Of a DNA stretch of 58,638 bases, positions 51,407 through 58,287 are shown piece by piece; position 1 is the first letter of the stretch; each line of letters opens with the position of its first letter. The stretch lies in the NCBI GenBank assembly GCA_003140835.1, contig PLLA01000098.1:1-58638 (forward strand), read 5' to 3'. The DNA comes from Candidatus Tumulicola scandinaviensis. Lineage in GTDB: Bacteria > Vulcanimicrobiota > Vulcanimicrobiia > Vulcanimicrobiales > Vulcanimicrobiaceae. Below the pieces are notes generated by a model. The model saw only the letters and a program-made list of their open reading frames with translations, did no database searches and had not been told where the DNA came from. Made by a program: the position numbers and the translations under genes.

Positions 51407-52822
51407 TTGAACGAAAATCCTACTTCCTACGACGGTCCTGACGTGGTCGGTGGTTCCGTGTTGCCTGAATCCGAAAAACGACGCATACGCGACCAAGAGA
51501 AGGCGGAGCAGCTGCGTCAGAGCATCGTCAAGCGAACCAACAGGCTTATCGCTACGGATGGCCGCCTTAGTATAAAGCAAGCGGAGGAGCAAGCGACGAA
51601 GGATGTCGATCGCGGGATCGACTTGATTCCGCTGAAGGGCCTGGAAACTTCAAACCGCGCAGCCTATCGTCCGGTCGAAGAGCGCAAACGCGAACTGCAA
51701 CGCCAGGGGCTGTCTGAAGAAGATGCAACGAGGCAAGCCGTTCTGGAGGAGCCGCATGGCGAACCGGATCCCAGGAATGAGACGAGGCGGAATCGGGATC
51801 CCGATATTCTGGGTGCATCGATCGACGAGCTAAGGGATCTCCACAAGAATCCTCGCGAATACGGAAGTAAAAGTAGTAGTCGTGCACGTCGTAAATCACC
51901 CAAGAAAGCCAGGGCCCGGGTTGGAAGGCCACCCTTAGTTGAAGGCGGATTCGGTCCAACGCTTTCGGCGCGCCTCTCGCCAGAGAATGCTCGCGACCTG
52001 AAGCGTTGCAAGAAGAGTAAGTTTACACTACGCCACTTCCTCGAGTTCTTGGTTAAGACACGCGAGTTTAAGGCTGGGCGGCTCGTTGAGTGGGAAAAGG
52101 GTCTTGAGGAGTGGAGTCATCGTAACGCCTCCAAGATGGCCTCCGAAAAGACCCTTGCTATCAAACATGATCTTGCAATCCGCTCGGAGCCGTACCGATC
52201 TAGAATTCTGAAAAAGATCGTGTCGACAGTCAAGCGTCGGGGCGCTCGAAAATTCATCCGCATTAACCACAAGATGGATGAATCATGCTGCAAATCGGAG
52301 TCATGGCGCATCACCCTCGCTAAACTCGCCGGGATGATTGCAAAGGAACTGCCTAGTTTAGGCCAAGATGACTTAGTGACGCGCGTCACAGGACACGGGT
52401 TCGGCGGTCGGACTTCGAACTTCATCGGTGCGAAAGCCGTTCAGGTGGATGAGCGGATTCCGGGTGTTCTTCAGACCCAACTCGGACTGCCTTTCCCTCC
52501 CGTCAACATCACGGCAGTATCTTGCATGGCCATTGAGCTGTATCGCTGGTACTGGAAGGCGTTTGGCTTTGGCGAAAACTTCGCAATGACCGGCTCGACG
52601 CCAAAGGAGTGCGATGAACTAAAATTACTCGTAGATGCTCTTTCGATATCCGATCAACTCGAGATCATAACGCTTGATCATTCTGAGCTAAATGGTTTCC
52701 ACAGAAACCAACACGGAAAGAATCGCATCGTTTCAGGACTTATACTGCCGACTGCGGATCATCAGAAACGTCTCGAAGCGCATAGAAGCCGGCTCGAACA
52801 GTTGCGCAGTAAAGCGTCGTGA
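51407..52822 (+). CDS. Unrecognised 471-residue prophage cargo protein
   Basis: From TTG 51407 (AGGGG upstream). Residues 1-170 are charged and helical (DQEKAEQLRQSIVKRTNRL, RELQRQGLSEEDATRQAV); a basic linker (RARRKSPKKARARVGRPP) follows; the rest looks folded: FTLRHFLEFLVKTREFKAGRL, ARKFIRINHKMDESCCKSESWRITLAKLAGMIAKEL, VTGHGFGGRTSNFIGAKAVQV, VNITAVSCMAIELYRWYWKAF and FAMTGSTPKECDELKLLV. I know no family. GC is lower than the core genes. Its place between integrase and repressor is where prophages carry cargo such as exclusion or defence genes. Confidence 0.75.
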   Translation: MNENPTSYDGPDVVGGSVLPESEKRRIRDQEKAEQLRQSIVKRTNRLIATDGRLSIKQAEEQATKDVDRGIDLIPLKGLETSNRAAYRPVEERKRELQRQGLSEEDATRQAVLEEPHGEPDPRNETRRNRDPDILGASIDELRDLHKNPREYGSKSSSRARRKSPKKARARVGRPPLVEGGFGPTLSARLSPENARDLKRCKKSKFTLRHFLEFLVKTREFKAGRLVEWEKGLEEWSHRNASKMASEKTLAIKHDLAIRSEPYRSRILKKIVSTVKRRGARKFIRINHKMDESCCKSESWRITLAKLAGMIAKELPSLGQDDLVTRVTGHGFGGRTSNFIGAKAVQVDERIPGVLQTQLGLPFPPVNITAVSCMAIELYRWYWKAFGFGENFAMTGSTPKECDELKLLVDALSISDQLEIITLDHSELNGFHRNQHGKNRIVSGLILPTADHQKRLEAHRSRLEQLRSKAS

Positions 52823-52890
52823 TTGTCGTCTTGGCGCCAGTACGAAACGACCGGCAACCACTGACGTACGGCGAAAACCCGGGGGTTAAG

Positions 52891-52904
52891 TTTTGAAGTG
52901 AAAA
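52891..52904. promoter_or_regulatory. Candidate repressor operator O1
   Basis: TTTTGAAGTGAAAA, near-palindromic, identical to 53027-53040. It lies between the cargo gene and the repressor promoter, and AGTTTT/AAAACT flanks give it further symmetry. Confidence 0.45.
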
Positions 52905-52954
52905 CTGTAGTACCTAGTTTGCGCAACTGTCGCGCTAATTGATTGTCGGCCATA

Positions 52955-52984
52955 TTGACTATTGCTGCACTTAAGTGCTAATCT
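52955..52984 (+). promoter_or_regulatory. Putative repressor promoter with palindromic operator
   Basis: TTGACT (52955-52960) and TAATCT (52979-52984) are 18 bases apart. CACTTAAGTG (52968-52977), a perfect palindrome, sits in the spacer, with CTTAAG repeated just after. This fits a promoter that can be blocked by its own product. The -10 match is only fair. Confidence 0.4.
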
Positions 52985-52995
52985 TAAGTCCGACC

Positions 52996-53030
52996 AGGCG
53001 CACTCCGATTCCGGGGTGCGCCTTTATTTT
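52996..53030 (+). terminator. Leader terminator before the repressor
   Basis: AGGCGCACTCC (52996-53006) pairs with GGGGTGCGCCT (53013-53023), 11 pairs with one G-T and a six-base loop, followed by TTATTTT. It stands between the putative promoter and the repressor start, so it must be read through or belongs to the transcript before it. Confidence 0.75.
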
Positions 53031-53040
53031 GAAGTGAAAA
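53027..53040. promoter_or_regulatory. Candidate repressor operator O2
   Basis: Second exact copy of TTTTGAAGTGAAAA. It overlaps the T-tract of the leader terminator and ends one turn before the repressor ribosome site. Confidence 0.45.
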
Positions 53041-53054
53041 TGATGGAGGGTCCG

Positions 53055-53249
53055 ATGGTGAACCGTGTTCGCCCACTTCGTAAGGCGCGTGGGTTCTCGC
53101 AGATCACGCTCGCGGAAAAATCTGATGTCGCGCGGGCGATCGTCATGCGTGTCGACGCGAATCCACACGCGAAGATCCCGCTTGATACGGCCGTGAAACT
53201 GGCTGGGGCTCTCGGCGTTCGGCCCGAGGACCTGCTGGCGACCGCGTAA
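53055..53249 (+). CDS. Small XRE-family (Cro/CI-like) regulator
   Basis: 64 residues from ATG 53055 with GGAGGG just upstream; the upstream ATG pair adds only MMEGP. VRPLRKARGFSQITLAEKSDVARAIVMRVDANPHAKIPLDTAVKLAGALGVRPEDLL is one complete HTH_3 unit (the Q-x2-LAEK-x-DVAR helix pair). It lacks a CI-type C-terminal dimerisation or cleavage domain. It probably controls lysogeny or early genes through the repeated candidate operators around it. Confidence 0.85.
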   Translation: MVNRVRPLRKARGFSQITLAEKSDVARAIVMRVDANPHAKIPLDTAVKLAGALGVRPEDLLATA

Positions 53250-53285
53250 CCGCAATCTAAGCCATCTACATTATTAAGAAAGACG

Positions 53286-53308
53286 AACCGCCTCCGGGCG
53301 GTTTTTTA
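53286..53308 (+). terminator. Intrinsic terminator before the excisionase-like gene
   Basis: AACCGCC (53286-53292) pairs with GGCGGTT (53297-53303) across a short loop, then TTTT follows. It is only a few bases before the next ATG (53312), leaving no room for a ribosome site. Confidence 0.85.
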
Positions 53309-53311
53309 ATT

Positions 53312-53530
53312 ATGACCGATCGTAGAGACGTTAGTGAAAACCAACGCTTCCTAAGCGTACGCCAGCTGGCTAAACGGTGGCAGATTTCGATGGCCCACGG
53401 CTACCGAATGGCTGGAACCGAGATCCCGGCGCTGCGAATTGGCGGGGCCGTGCGGATCCCTCTTGACGCGGTGGAGGCGTTCGAAAGGCGACAGCTGGGA
53501 CGGGTTCCGGCAGATCGAGGTGCGGCGTGA
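53312..53530 (+). CDS. Excisionase-like HTH protein
   Basis: 72 residues. LSVRQLAKRWQISMAHGYRMAGTEIPALRIGGAVRIPLDAVEAFERRQ is an HTH_17/MerR-type winged helix as in phage excisionases and small regulators. It may steer the integrase or act as an early regulator. The gene has no ribosome site: it begins nine bases after the terminator stem, so it is either leaderless or made from transcripts that pass the terminator. Confidence 0.75.
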   Translation: MTDRRDVSENQRFLSVRQLAKRWQISMAHGYRMAGTEIPALRIGGAVRIPLDAVEAFERRQLGRVPADRGAA

Positions 53531-53584
53531 GGGCGGCGGACATGCGCCGAATCGCTGGCGATCAGGGGCTGAAAGACCTGCGGT

Positions 53585-54313
53585 ATGCGGCCAAATAATG
53601 TCCAACAAGAAGCGGTATCGCTCTGGATCTACTTGGAGCGACGGGGACTGAAACCGTCCGTGAACTCAGTCGCTCGAGTTCTACGCGATCACCGATTGCA
53701 TTTCCGTACGGGTGACCTCTGCCGCTGGCTTTCAGAATTTCACGGGAAACGCCCCGAGAATAACGCGGAAACGGATGGGAAACGATTTTCCCTCACAAGG
53801 GAACCGCGCGGGAAGCAAACCGGAAACGATCGGGACGTTTCTTCGCGCGCAAATAGTGTATCTCTGGGTAATGATTGCTCTTCGAGTCCTTCGGACTCTC
53901 AGAGCGCGACCCAAGAAAAGCTCGGACTCATCGACCCCACTGAAGCCGAGGCACGACGTATTCTCGAGGCGATCTGGCCAATCGTCGCCGAGCGTGTCAA
54001 GTCGTCGATGACTAAGACCGCATGGAAAAAGCGTAACAAAGCGACCGCGCTGGACCTCGTTCGAGCCAACGTTCCGATCGAGCGCATTATCGCGGCTCAT
54101 GCGGAGCTCAGCCATCAACGCGGGGACGTTATCTTCACGTTGTCTTGGGTTCAAGACCATCTTGCCAAGATGAACCCCGCAAAAGTGATTCCGCTGCACC
54201 AGAAGACCGTTCCGGAAAATCCCCCAGCATGGCTCGCCCACGCCATGGAACGCGGTAAAGCCGATGCTGAGCGCCGATCCGCCGAACCCGAACGAAAGGT
54301 CAACTCCACATGA
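53585..54313 (+). CDS. Putative phage replication protein (DnaD/O-like)
   Basis: 242 residues. The N-terminal part looks like a winged helix (QEAVSLWIYLERRGLKPSVNSVARVLRDHRLHFRTGDLCRWLSEFHG), the middle is a disordered Ser/Asn linker, and the C-terminus has IVAERVKSSMTKTAWKKRNKATALDLVRANVPIERIIAAHAEL. The order and the DnaC-like gene after it (ATGA overlap) fit an origin-binding replication starter that recruits the helicase loader. Sequence match to a named family is not clear. Confidence 0.6.
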   Translation: MRPNNVQQEAVSLWIYLERRGLKPSVNSVARVLRDHRLHFRTGDLCRWLSEFHGKRPENNAETDGKRFSLTREPRGKQTGNDRDVSSRANSVSLGNDCSSSPSDSQSATQEKLGLIDPTEAEARRILEAIWPIVAERVKSSMTKTAWKKRNKATALDLVRANVPIERIIAAHAELSHQRGDVIFTLSWVQDHLAKMNPAKVIPLHQKTVPENPPAWLAHAMERGKADAERRSAEPERKVNST

Positions 54314-55032
54314 TGAACTTGAGCGCGGCTCTCGCCGGTGCAAGGCAGCCTGGCGGAACGTCACCTCGTGAGACCCTCGACGAATGGCGTGCCCGCAAAG
54401 CCCGTGAACACGCCGAGGTGCGGGCACAGCTCATCGCTGAAGATCGCGCACGGCAACTCGCAGTTCTGCGACGCGATTCCGAGCTGGGCGCCAGGTTTGC
54501 ATCAAGAACGTTCGCGAATTGGCGGCTGAGCCCAACGACCGAAGAAGCACTCGAAGCCGCTAAAGCCGTAGCCGCGGACCCCAAGCGCGGTCTCTGGCTC
54601 TACGGAACCGTAGGCTCGGGCAAGACGCACCTGGGAGCGTCGATCGCCAACGACGCCCTCGACCATGCCATACCAGCCGTATTCAAGACGGGTGTTGGAG
54701 TTCTCGAACGCCTGCGGAGCTCATACGAGCACAACGGAAACATACGCGAGAACGAGCGCAACATCATCGCCCAGTACGCTGCCGTGGACGTCTTGGTGCT
54801 TGATGACCTGGGCAAGGAGCGTTTCACAGCTTGGAGCGCGGAGAAGTTTTACGAACTGATCAACTGCCGATACGAGAAGGACAAGCCGATCATCGTTACG
54901 TCCAATCTCGCCCCGACCGATTTAGCTGCCCACTGGACTGCGCGCGACATGGATCCTGCGATGGGTGACTCACTCGTGCGCCGGCTTATCGAAATGGCGG
55001 GTGCCGTTGTGCTCATGGGAGAGCCAGCGTGA
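54310..55032 (+). CDS. DnaC-like helicase loader ATPase
   Basis: 240 residues. LWLYGTVGSGKTHLGASIAND is Walker A (99-106), DVLVLDDLGKER Walker B, and KPIIVTSNLAPTDL the sensor region of the IstB/DnaC AAA+ group. It loads the host replicative helicase onto phage origin DNA. The N-terminal 60 residues are charged and helical, as in DnaC. It overlaps genes on both sides by four bases. Confidence 0.88.
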   Translation: MMNLSAALAGARQPGGTSPRETLDEWRARKAREHAEVRAQLIAEDRARQLAVLRRDSELGARFASRTFANWRLSPTTEEALEAAKAVAADPKRGLWLYGTVGSGKTHLGASIANDALDHAIPAVFKTGVGVLERLRSSYEHNGNIRENERNIIAQYAAVDVLVLDDLGKERFTAWSAEKFYELINCRYEKDKPIIVTSNLAPTDLAAHWTARDMDPAMGDSLVRRLIEMAGAVVLMGEPA

Positions 55033-55280
55033 GCCGCCGCAAGCCCTACAGCACCGGTGATGATCCACTGGTCCATCGAATGATTCGCGAAGCGCTCGAT
55101 GCACCAGCCGACGAGCGAGAGCGCCCGACGCTTCCCAAACCCGTAGCCCGCGAATCACTAAGACCCTGGTCGCTGCAACCGGCTCCCAAGCGTTCTCCAG
55201 CATCGGTTGCTCATCAGCGCTATGTTCGAGCAGCAGAACTTCGCAGACCGGAAAGGAACGTCGATGCCGAGGGCGTGTAG
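55029..55280 (+). CDS. Small phage hypothetical protein
   Basis: 83 residues from a GTG that overlaps the DnaC stop. It is basic and proline-rich (RRKPYSTGDDPLVHRMIREALDAPADERERPTLPKPVARESLRPW). The overlap makes it part of the coupled replication run; the next gene starts inside its 3' end (55264). Function unknown. Confidence 0.55.
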   Translation: MSRRKPYSTGDDPLVHRMIREALDAPADERERPTLPKPVARESLRPWSLQPAPKRSPASVAHQRYVRAAELRRPERNVDAEGV

Positions 55281-55794
55281 CGTATGCGGTCACGAGGCTA
55301 CTGCGGAGATCGCCAAAGCCATAGCGGTCGGTGGAACGAATCGACAAGTGGCGGAACGATTCGGCCTTACGCACGGATCCATCCAGCGCCATCGCACGAA
55401 CTGCCTCAAGGCACCGCGACGAATAGAGAAAGTACCGCTTGGAGACTCGACTACTAGTCAGGCTGCAACGAAACGCTTCGATTCAAGCGACCCCAAGACG
55501 CTGATTTCGACGACCATTCGCCTGGTCGACGAAGCGCTGGACCTCATGGAGCATGCGAAGCGCGCAGACGACAGACGCACTGCGCTCACCGCGCTGCGGG
55601 AGGCGCGTGACGGCCTGAGCTTGCTGATGAAGGCCGCGGGAATGCTCGGCGGCGATAACGCGACGATCAACGTGGACGCAAGGCGTCAGTCGATCAAGGT
55701 CCTCGCCGGGCTATCGGAAGACGAGATTCGATCGTTTCTTGCCGGCTCGTCGACGGTTGCCGACGTTACCGAGAAAGGGTGTTCTCACTCCTGA
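55264..55794 (+). CDS. terS: Putative terminase small subunit
   Basis: 176 residues from ATG 55264 with AAAGGAA before it. RACSVCGHEATAEIAKAIAVGGTNRQVAERFGLTHGSIQRHRTNCL is a zinc-touched helix-turn-helix, followed by helices (LISTTIRLVDEALDLMEHAKRADDRRTALTALREARDGLSLLMKAAG) as in TerS oligomerisation parts. TerL lies 690 bases downstream. The protein would select phage DNA for packaging. A late regulator is the alternative. Confidence 0.6.
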   Translation: MPRACSVCGHEATAEIAKAIAVGGTNRQVAERFGLTHGSIQRHRTNCLKAPRRIEKVPLGDSTTSQAATKRFDSSDPKTLISTTIRLVDEALDLMEHAKRADDRRTALTALREARDGLSLLMKAAGMLGGDNATINVDARRQSIKVLAGLSEDEIRSFLAGSSTVADVTEKGCSHS

Positions 55795-55809
55795 GAGGTG
55801 AGACGGATG

Positions 55810-55844
55810 CGGCTCGGGTCGTCCTCCCATGCCGGCCCGAGCCG
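55810..55844. terminator. Hairpin after terS
   Basis: CGGCTCGGG (55810-55818) pairs perfectly with CCCGAGCCG (55836-55844) around a 17-base loop, 16 bases after the terS stop. No T-run follows, so it is a weak terminator candidate or RNA structure. Confidence 0.5.
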
Positions 55845-55866
55845 GTCAGATTTACAAAAGTCGTCA

Positions 55867-55890
55867 ACATGGTGACGTTCGTCACCATGT
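55867..55890. promoter_or_regulatory. Perfect 24-base palindrome
   Basis: ACATGGTGACG-TT-CGTCACCATGT is exactly symmetric, 11 + 11 bases around TT. It lies between terS and the next small gene, 65 bases before its start. Form and length fit an operator for a dimeric regulator or a site-specific DNA-binding protein such as a terminase or packaging factor. Confidence 0.6.
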
Positions 55891-55954
55891 CTGAGGAGCC
55901 AGTTCAGTTGCCAGCAACCGAAACGTCGCGCCACTGGCGCGGAAGGGTTAAGTA

Positions 55955-56095
55955 ATGACCGACCAGATCAAGCTCAAGCTCAAGGAAACGCCAGGCCCGA
56001 TTTTTGAGATGAAAGGCCGCGACGGTGAAGTCGAGCGCGTCCAGTTCGTGATCGTCGAGGAGGCAACCGACGGCGACAAGGGCGAGCCGGACTAG
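55955..56095 (+). CDS. Small acidic phage protein, 46 residues
   Basis: MTDQIKLKLKETPGPIFEMKGRD and FVIVEEATDGDKGEPD; ATG with GGAAGGG eight bases upstream. It is acidic and strand-helix mixed, and fits the small structural or regulatory genes that lie before terminase in many phages. No family recognised. Confidence 0.6.
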   Translation: MTDQIKLKLKETPGPIFEMKGRDGEVERVQFVIVEEATDGDKGEPD

Positions 56096-56104
56096 GCAGT
56101 CGAT

Positions 56105-56485
56105 ATGAGTTCGATTTCCAAGGGGGCGCAGCGAGTAGGCAGCGCCCTCTCTCAATTTTCGCGCTTGAGCTACCGGTGCTCACGCACGTCCGCATCGGGG
56201 CAGCGCCGCGGTGCGCGTCGGGCCGAAAACGGCATTGCCGGCGATCTCTTGGCGTTCGCGCCAGCCGGTTCGAGCTACCCCAGCGTAGTCGTCGAGATCG
56301 GTGGCGCGGGGAAACGCATCGAAGCAGCCTTTGCGGAACTGATGGCGCAGCCGCTACCGGACGGGTTCGCTCCGCTCGTCGGTGTCGTCGTACGGCGTCG
56401 CTGGCGTTGGTATTCGGCGCCGCGGTGTCGCCATGAATCGCTCGCCCAGGCTCTCGACGCGTTGTCGACGGGCGCAAAAAGATGA
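56105..56485 (+). CDS. Small phage protein, nuclease-like by fold guess
   Basis: 126 residues. The first 45 are basic (SRLSYRCSRTSASGQRRGARR). Then DLLAFAPAGSSYPSVVVEIGGAGKRIEAAFAELM...FAPLVGVVVRRRWRWY resembles the D-x(n)-E-x-G-K core of small PDDEXK-fold proteins. Direct evidence for catalysis is lacking. It overlaps terL by four bases (ATGA), so a packaging role such as a Holliday-junction-type cutter is possible. Confidence 0.5.
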   Translation: MSSISKGAQRVGSALSQFSRLSYRCSRTSASGQRRGARRAENGIAGDLLAFAPAGSSYPSVVVEIGGAGKRIEAAFAELMAQPLPDGFAPLVGVVVRRRWRWYSAPRCRHESLAQALDALSTGAKR

Positions 56486-57858
56486 TTGCCGATCGCCAGA
56501 TCGTGGCCGATGCTTTGGCCGAGGAGCTTGCACGTCGCCGGCTGATTGACTTCGCGCAGCGCCTAGTTCCTGGATTCCAGCCGGCGCGCCATCTACAGCA
56601 TCTCGCTGAGCTGCTCGAGCGCATCGAGCGCGGAGAACTACGACGTCTGATCGTCACGTTGTTTCCGGGCGCCGGCAAGAGCACGCTGGAACAGGCCTTC
56701 GCTGCGTGGTACCTGGGCCGGAACCCGCGTCGCAAGATTATTAGCGCATCGGCGGGCGCCGAGCTGGCAGAACGCAACTCTCGGGCAACCAGGGCACTAT
56801 TCGCGGACGACGCTTGGCCGTTCGAAGCCGTGCTTTCGCAAGATACCCAATCGATGACTCGTTGGAACACGACCGAGGACGGCGGGATGTTCGCGATCGG
56901 TGCGGACGGCCTTATCACCGGCTGGCGCGCGAACTTGATCATCTGCGACGACCTCCAGAATAGCGCCGGCAGCCAGGGCGAGCGCGAGTCGCTTTGGTCC
57001 TGGTTCCGTGAAGTACTGTCGCCGCGGCTCGAACCGAACGGTGCGCAGATCGTGATTACGACGCGATGGGGCGAAGACGATCTCGTCGGTCGGATTCAAG
57101 ATTCTCCGGACGGCAACGACTGGCACGTCGTTCGGTTGCCGGCAATCGCGGAGAAAGACGATCCGCTCGGTCGTAGCGTCGGCGAGTCGCTTTGGCCGGA
57201 GCGTTGGCCGATCGAGCTACTCGAGGCGCAGAAGATCGCGATGGGCAGCCGTGCGTTCGCAACGCAGTATCAAGCGGACCCGGTTCCGCTCGAGGGCAAC
57301 CTGATCAAGGGCGAGTGGCTGCAGCGTTACGACAAGCCGCCAACCGAGTTCACAAAAGTCGTTTGCGCGCTCGACGCAGCTGCGAAGACCGGTGTCCGCA
57401 ACGATTACTCGGCGATCGTGAAGCTGGGTGCGACGAAATCGGGCTACTATGTGCTCGACGTATGGCGCGCGAGGGTCGAGTTCCCCGCCCTCATGCGACG
57501 CGTAAAGAATCTGCTCGACGAGCCGGTTCCGCCGAGCTGCATTTATGCGGAGGACACGTCGAACGCCGTGGCCCTGATCCAACAGCTTCGGCAAGACACG
57601 ACGTTGCCGATCATCCCAGTTGCGGTGAAGGGGTCAAAGGAAAGCCGCGTAGAGGGCATCACGGGGCTCCTGGAAGCGAAGAAACTGTATCTTCCGACCG
57701 AGGCGCCGTGGCTACTCAACTTCGAGCGCGAGCTGCTCGCCTTCCCATTTGGCAAAACGGACGATCAGGTGGACGCGCTTACGTTGGCTTTGACGAAGCT
57801 CCGCCGTCAGCCAGTCGAGTGGTCTTTAGCGCTTCTGAATACTGATCCGCTCCGCTAG
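56482..57858 (+). CDS. terL: Terminase large subunit
   Basis: 458 residues. RRLIVTLFPGAGKSTLEQAF is Walker A (62-68), NLIICDDLQN Walker B, and ITTRWGEDDLVGRI the coupling motif. The C-terminal nuclease part has VVCALDAAAKTGVRNDYSAI, IYAEDTSNAV and DDQVDALTLAL, the RNase H-like acidic set. It pumps DNA into the prohead and cuts it. Length is normal; the gene looks intact. A structured region begins at its last bases. Confidence 0.94.
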   Translation: MIADRQIVADALAEELARRRLIDFAQRLVPGFQPARHLQHLAELLERIERGELRRLIVTLFPGAGKSTLEQAFAAWYLGRNPRRKIISASAGAELAERNSRATRALFADDAWPFEAVLSQDTQSMTRWNTTEDGGMFAIGADGLITGWRANLIICDDLQNSAGSQGERESLWSWFREVLSPRLEPNGAQIVITTRWGEDDLVGRIQDSPDGNDWHVVRLPAIAEKDDPLGRSVGESLWPERWPIELLEAQKIAMGSRAFATQYQADPVPLEGNLIKGEWLQRYDKPPTEFTKVVCALDAAAKTGVRNDYSAIVKLGATKSGYYVLDVWRARVEFPALMRRVKNLLDEPVPPSCIYAEDTSNAVALIQQLRQDTTLPIIPVAVKGSKESRVEGITGLLEAKKLYLPTEAPWLLNFERELLAFPFGKTDDQVDALTLALTKLRRQPVEWSLALLNTDPLR

Positions 57859-57925
57859 CGAGGCGCTTCTTAAAAGCGTGGGATTCCGGCGTTTGGTCCA
57901 TGACCGGAGTCCCGCGCCTCGCTTT
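57858..57925 (+). other. Three-way-junction RNA candidate after terL
   Basis: GCGAGG(CG) (57858-57865) pairs with (CG)CCTCGC (57915-57922). Inside lie hairpin CGCTT/AAGCG (57864-57878) and a 10-bp stem GGGATTCCGG/CCGGAGTCCC (57880-57889, 57904-57913) with one G-T. TTT follows. The outer stem begins in the terL stop codon. It may end late transcription or serve as a site in DNA or RNA form. Confidence 0.5.
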
Positions 57926-57972
57926 ACATTTCAGAATCAAACAACCACCTAAAGAAAGGTCGAATTTCCCAC

Positions 57973-58287
57973 ATGCCAACTACCAAGGAAACCAAGGAAA
58001 AGATGTATGCCGTCGCCGGCCTGCGTCTCGGCACCCAGCTTTCAACGCCTACCGGATTCGTGCTCAACGGTGCGATCACCGACATCGAGCAGATCGAACA
58101 CCTTCGATCGATGGGCTACACGTTGACCGAGTGCGACGGTGTTCCCAAGTTCGACGGGGAAGCCGTAGCGGCCCGAGAGCGCAGCGTTGACCTGGTTGTC
58201 AGCAAAGACGCGAACGCCGAAAGAGCGGCTAACGCCCAAAGGGCGCATGAGCAACAATTCGGACTTGGCGAGCGGAACGTATCATGA
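57973..58287 (+). CDS. Small phage protein, possibly structural
   Basis: 104 residues. KMYAVAGLRLGTQLSTPTGFVLNGAITDIEQIEHLRSMGYTLTECDGVPKFDGEAVAARERSV. A ribosome site (AAAGAAAGG) lies upstream. It looks like a helical head-assembly or scaffold-type protein by position after terL, but no family is recognised. It overlaps the next gene by ATGA. Confidence 0.55.
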   Translation: MPTTKETKEKMYAVAGLRLGTQLSTPTGFVLNGAITDIEQIEHLRSMGYTLTECDGVPKFDGEAVAARERSVDLVVSKDANAERAANAQRAHEQQFGLGERNVS

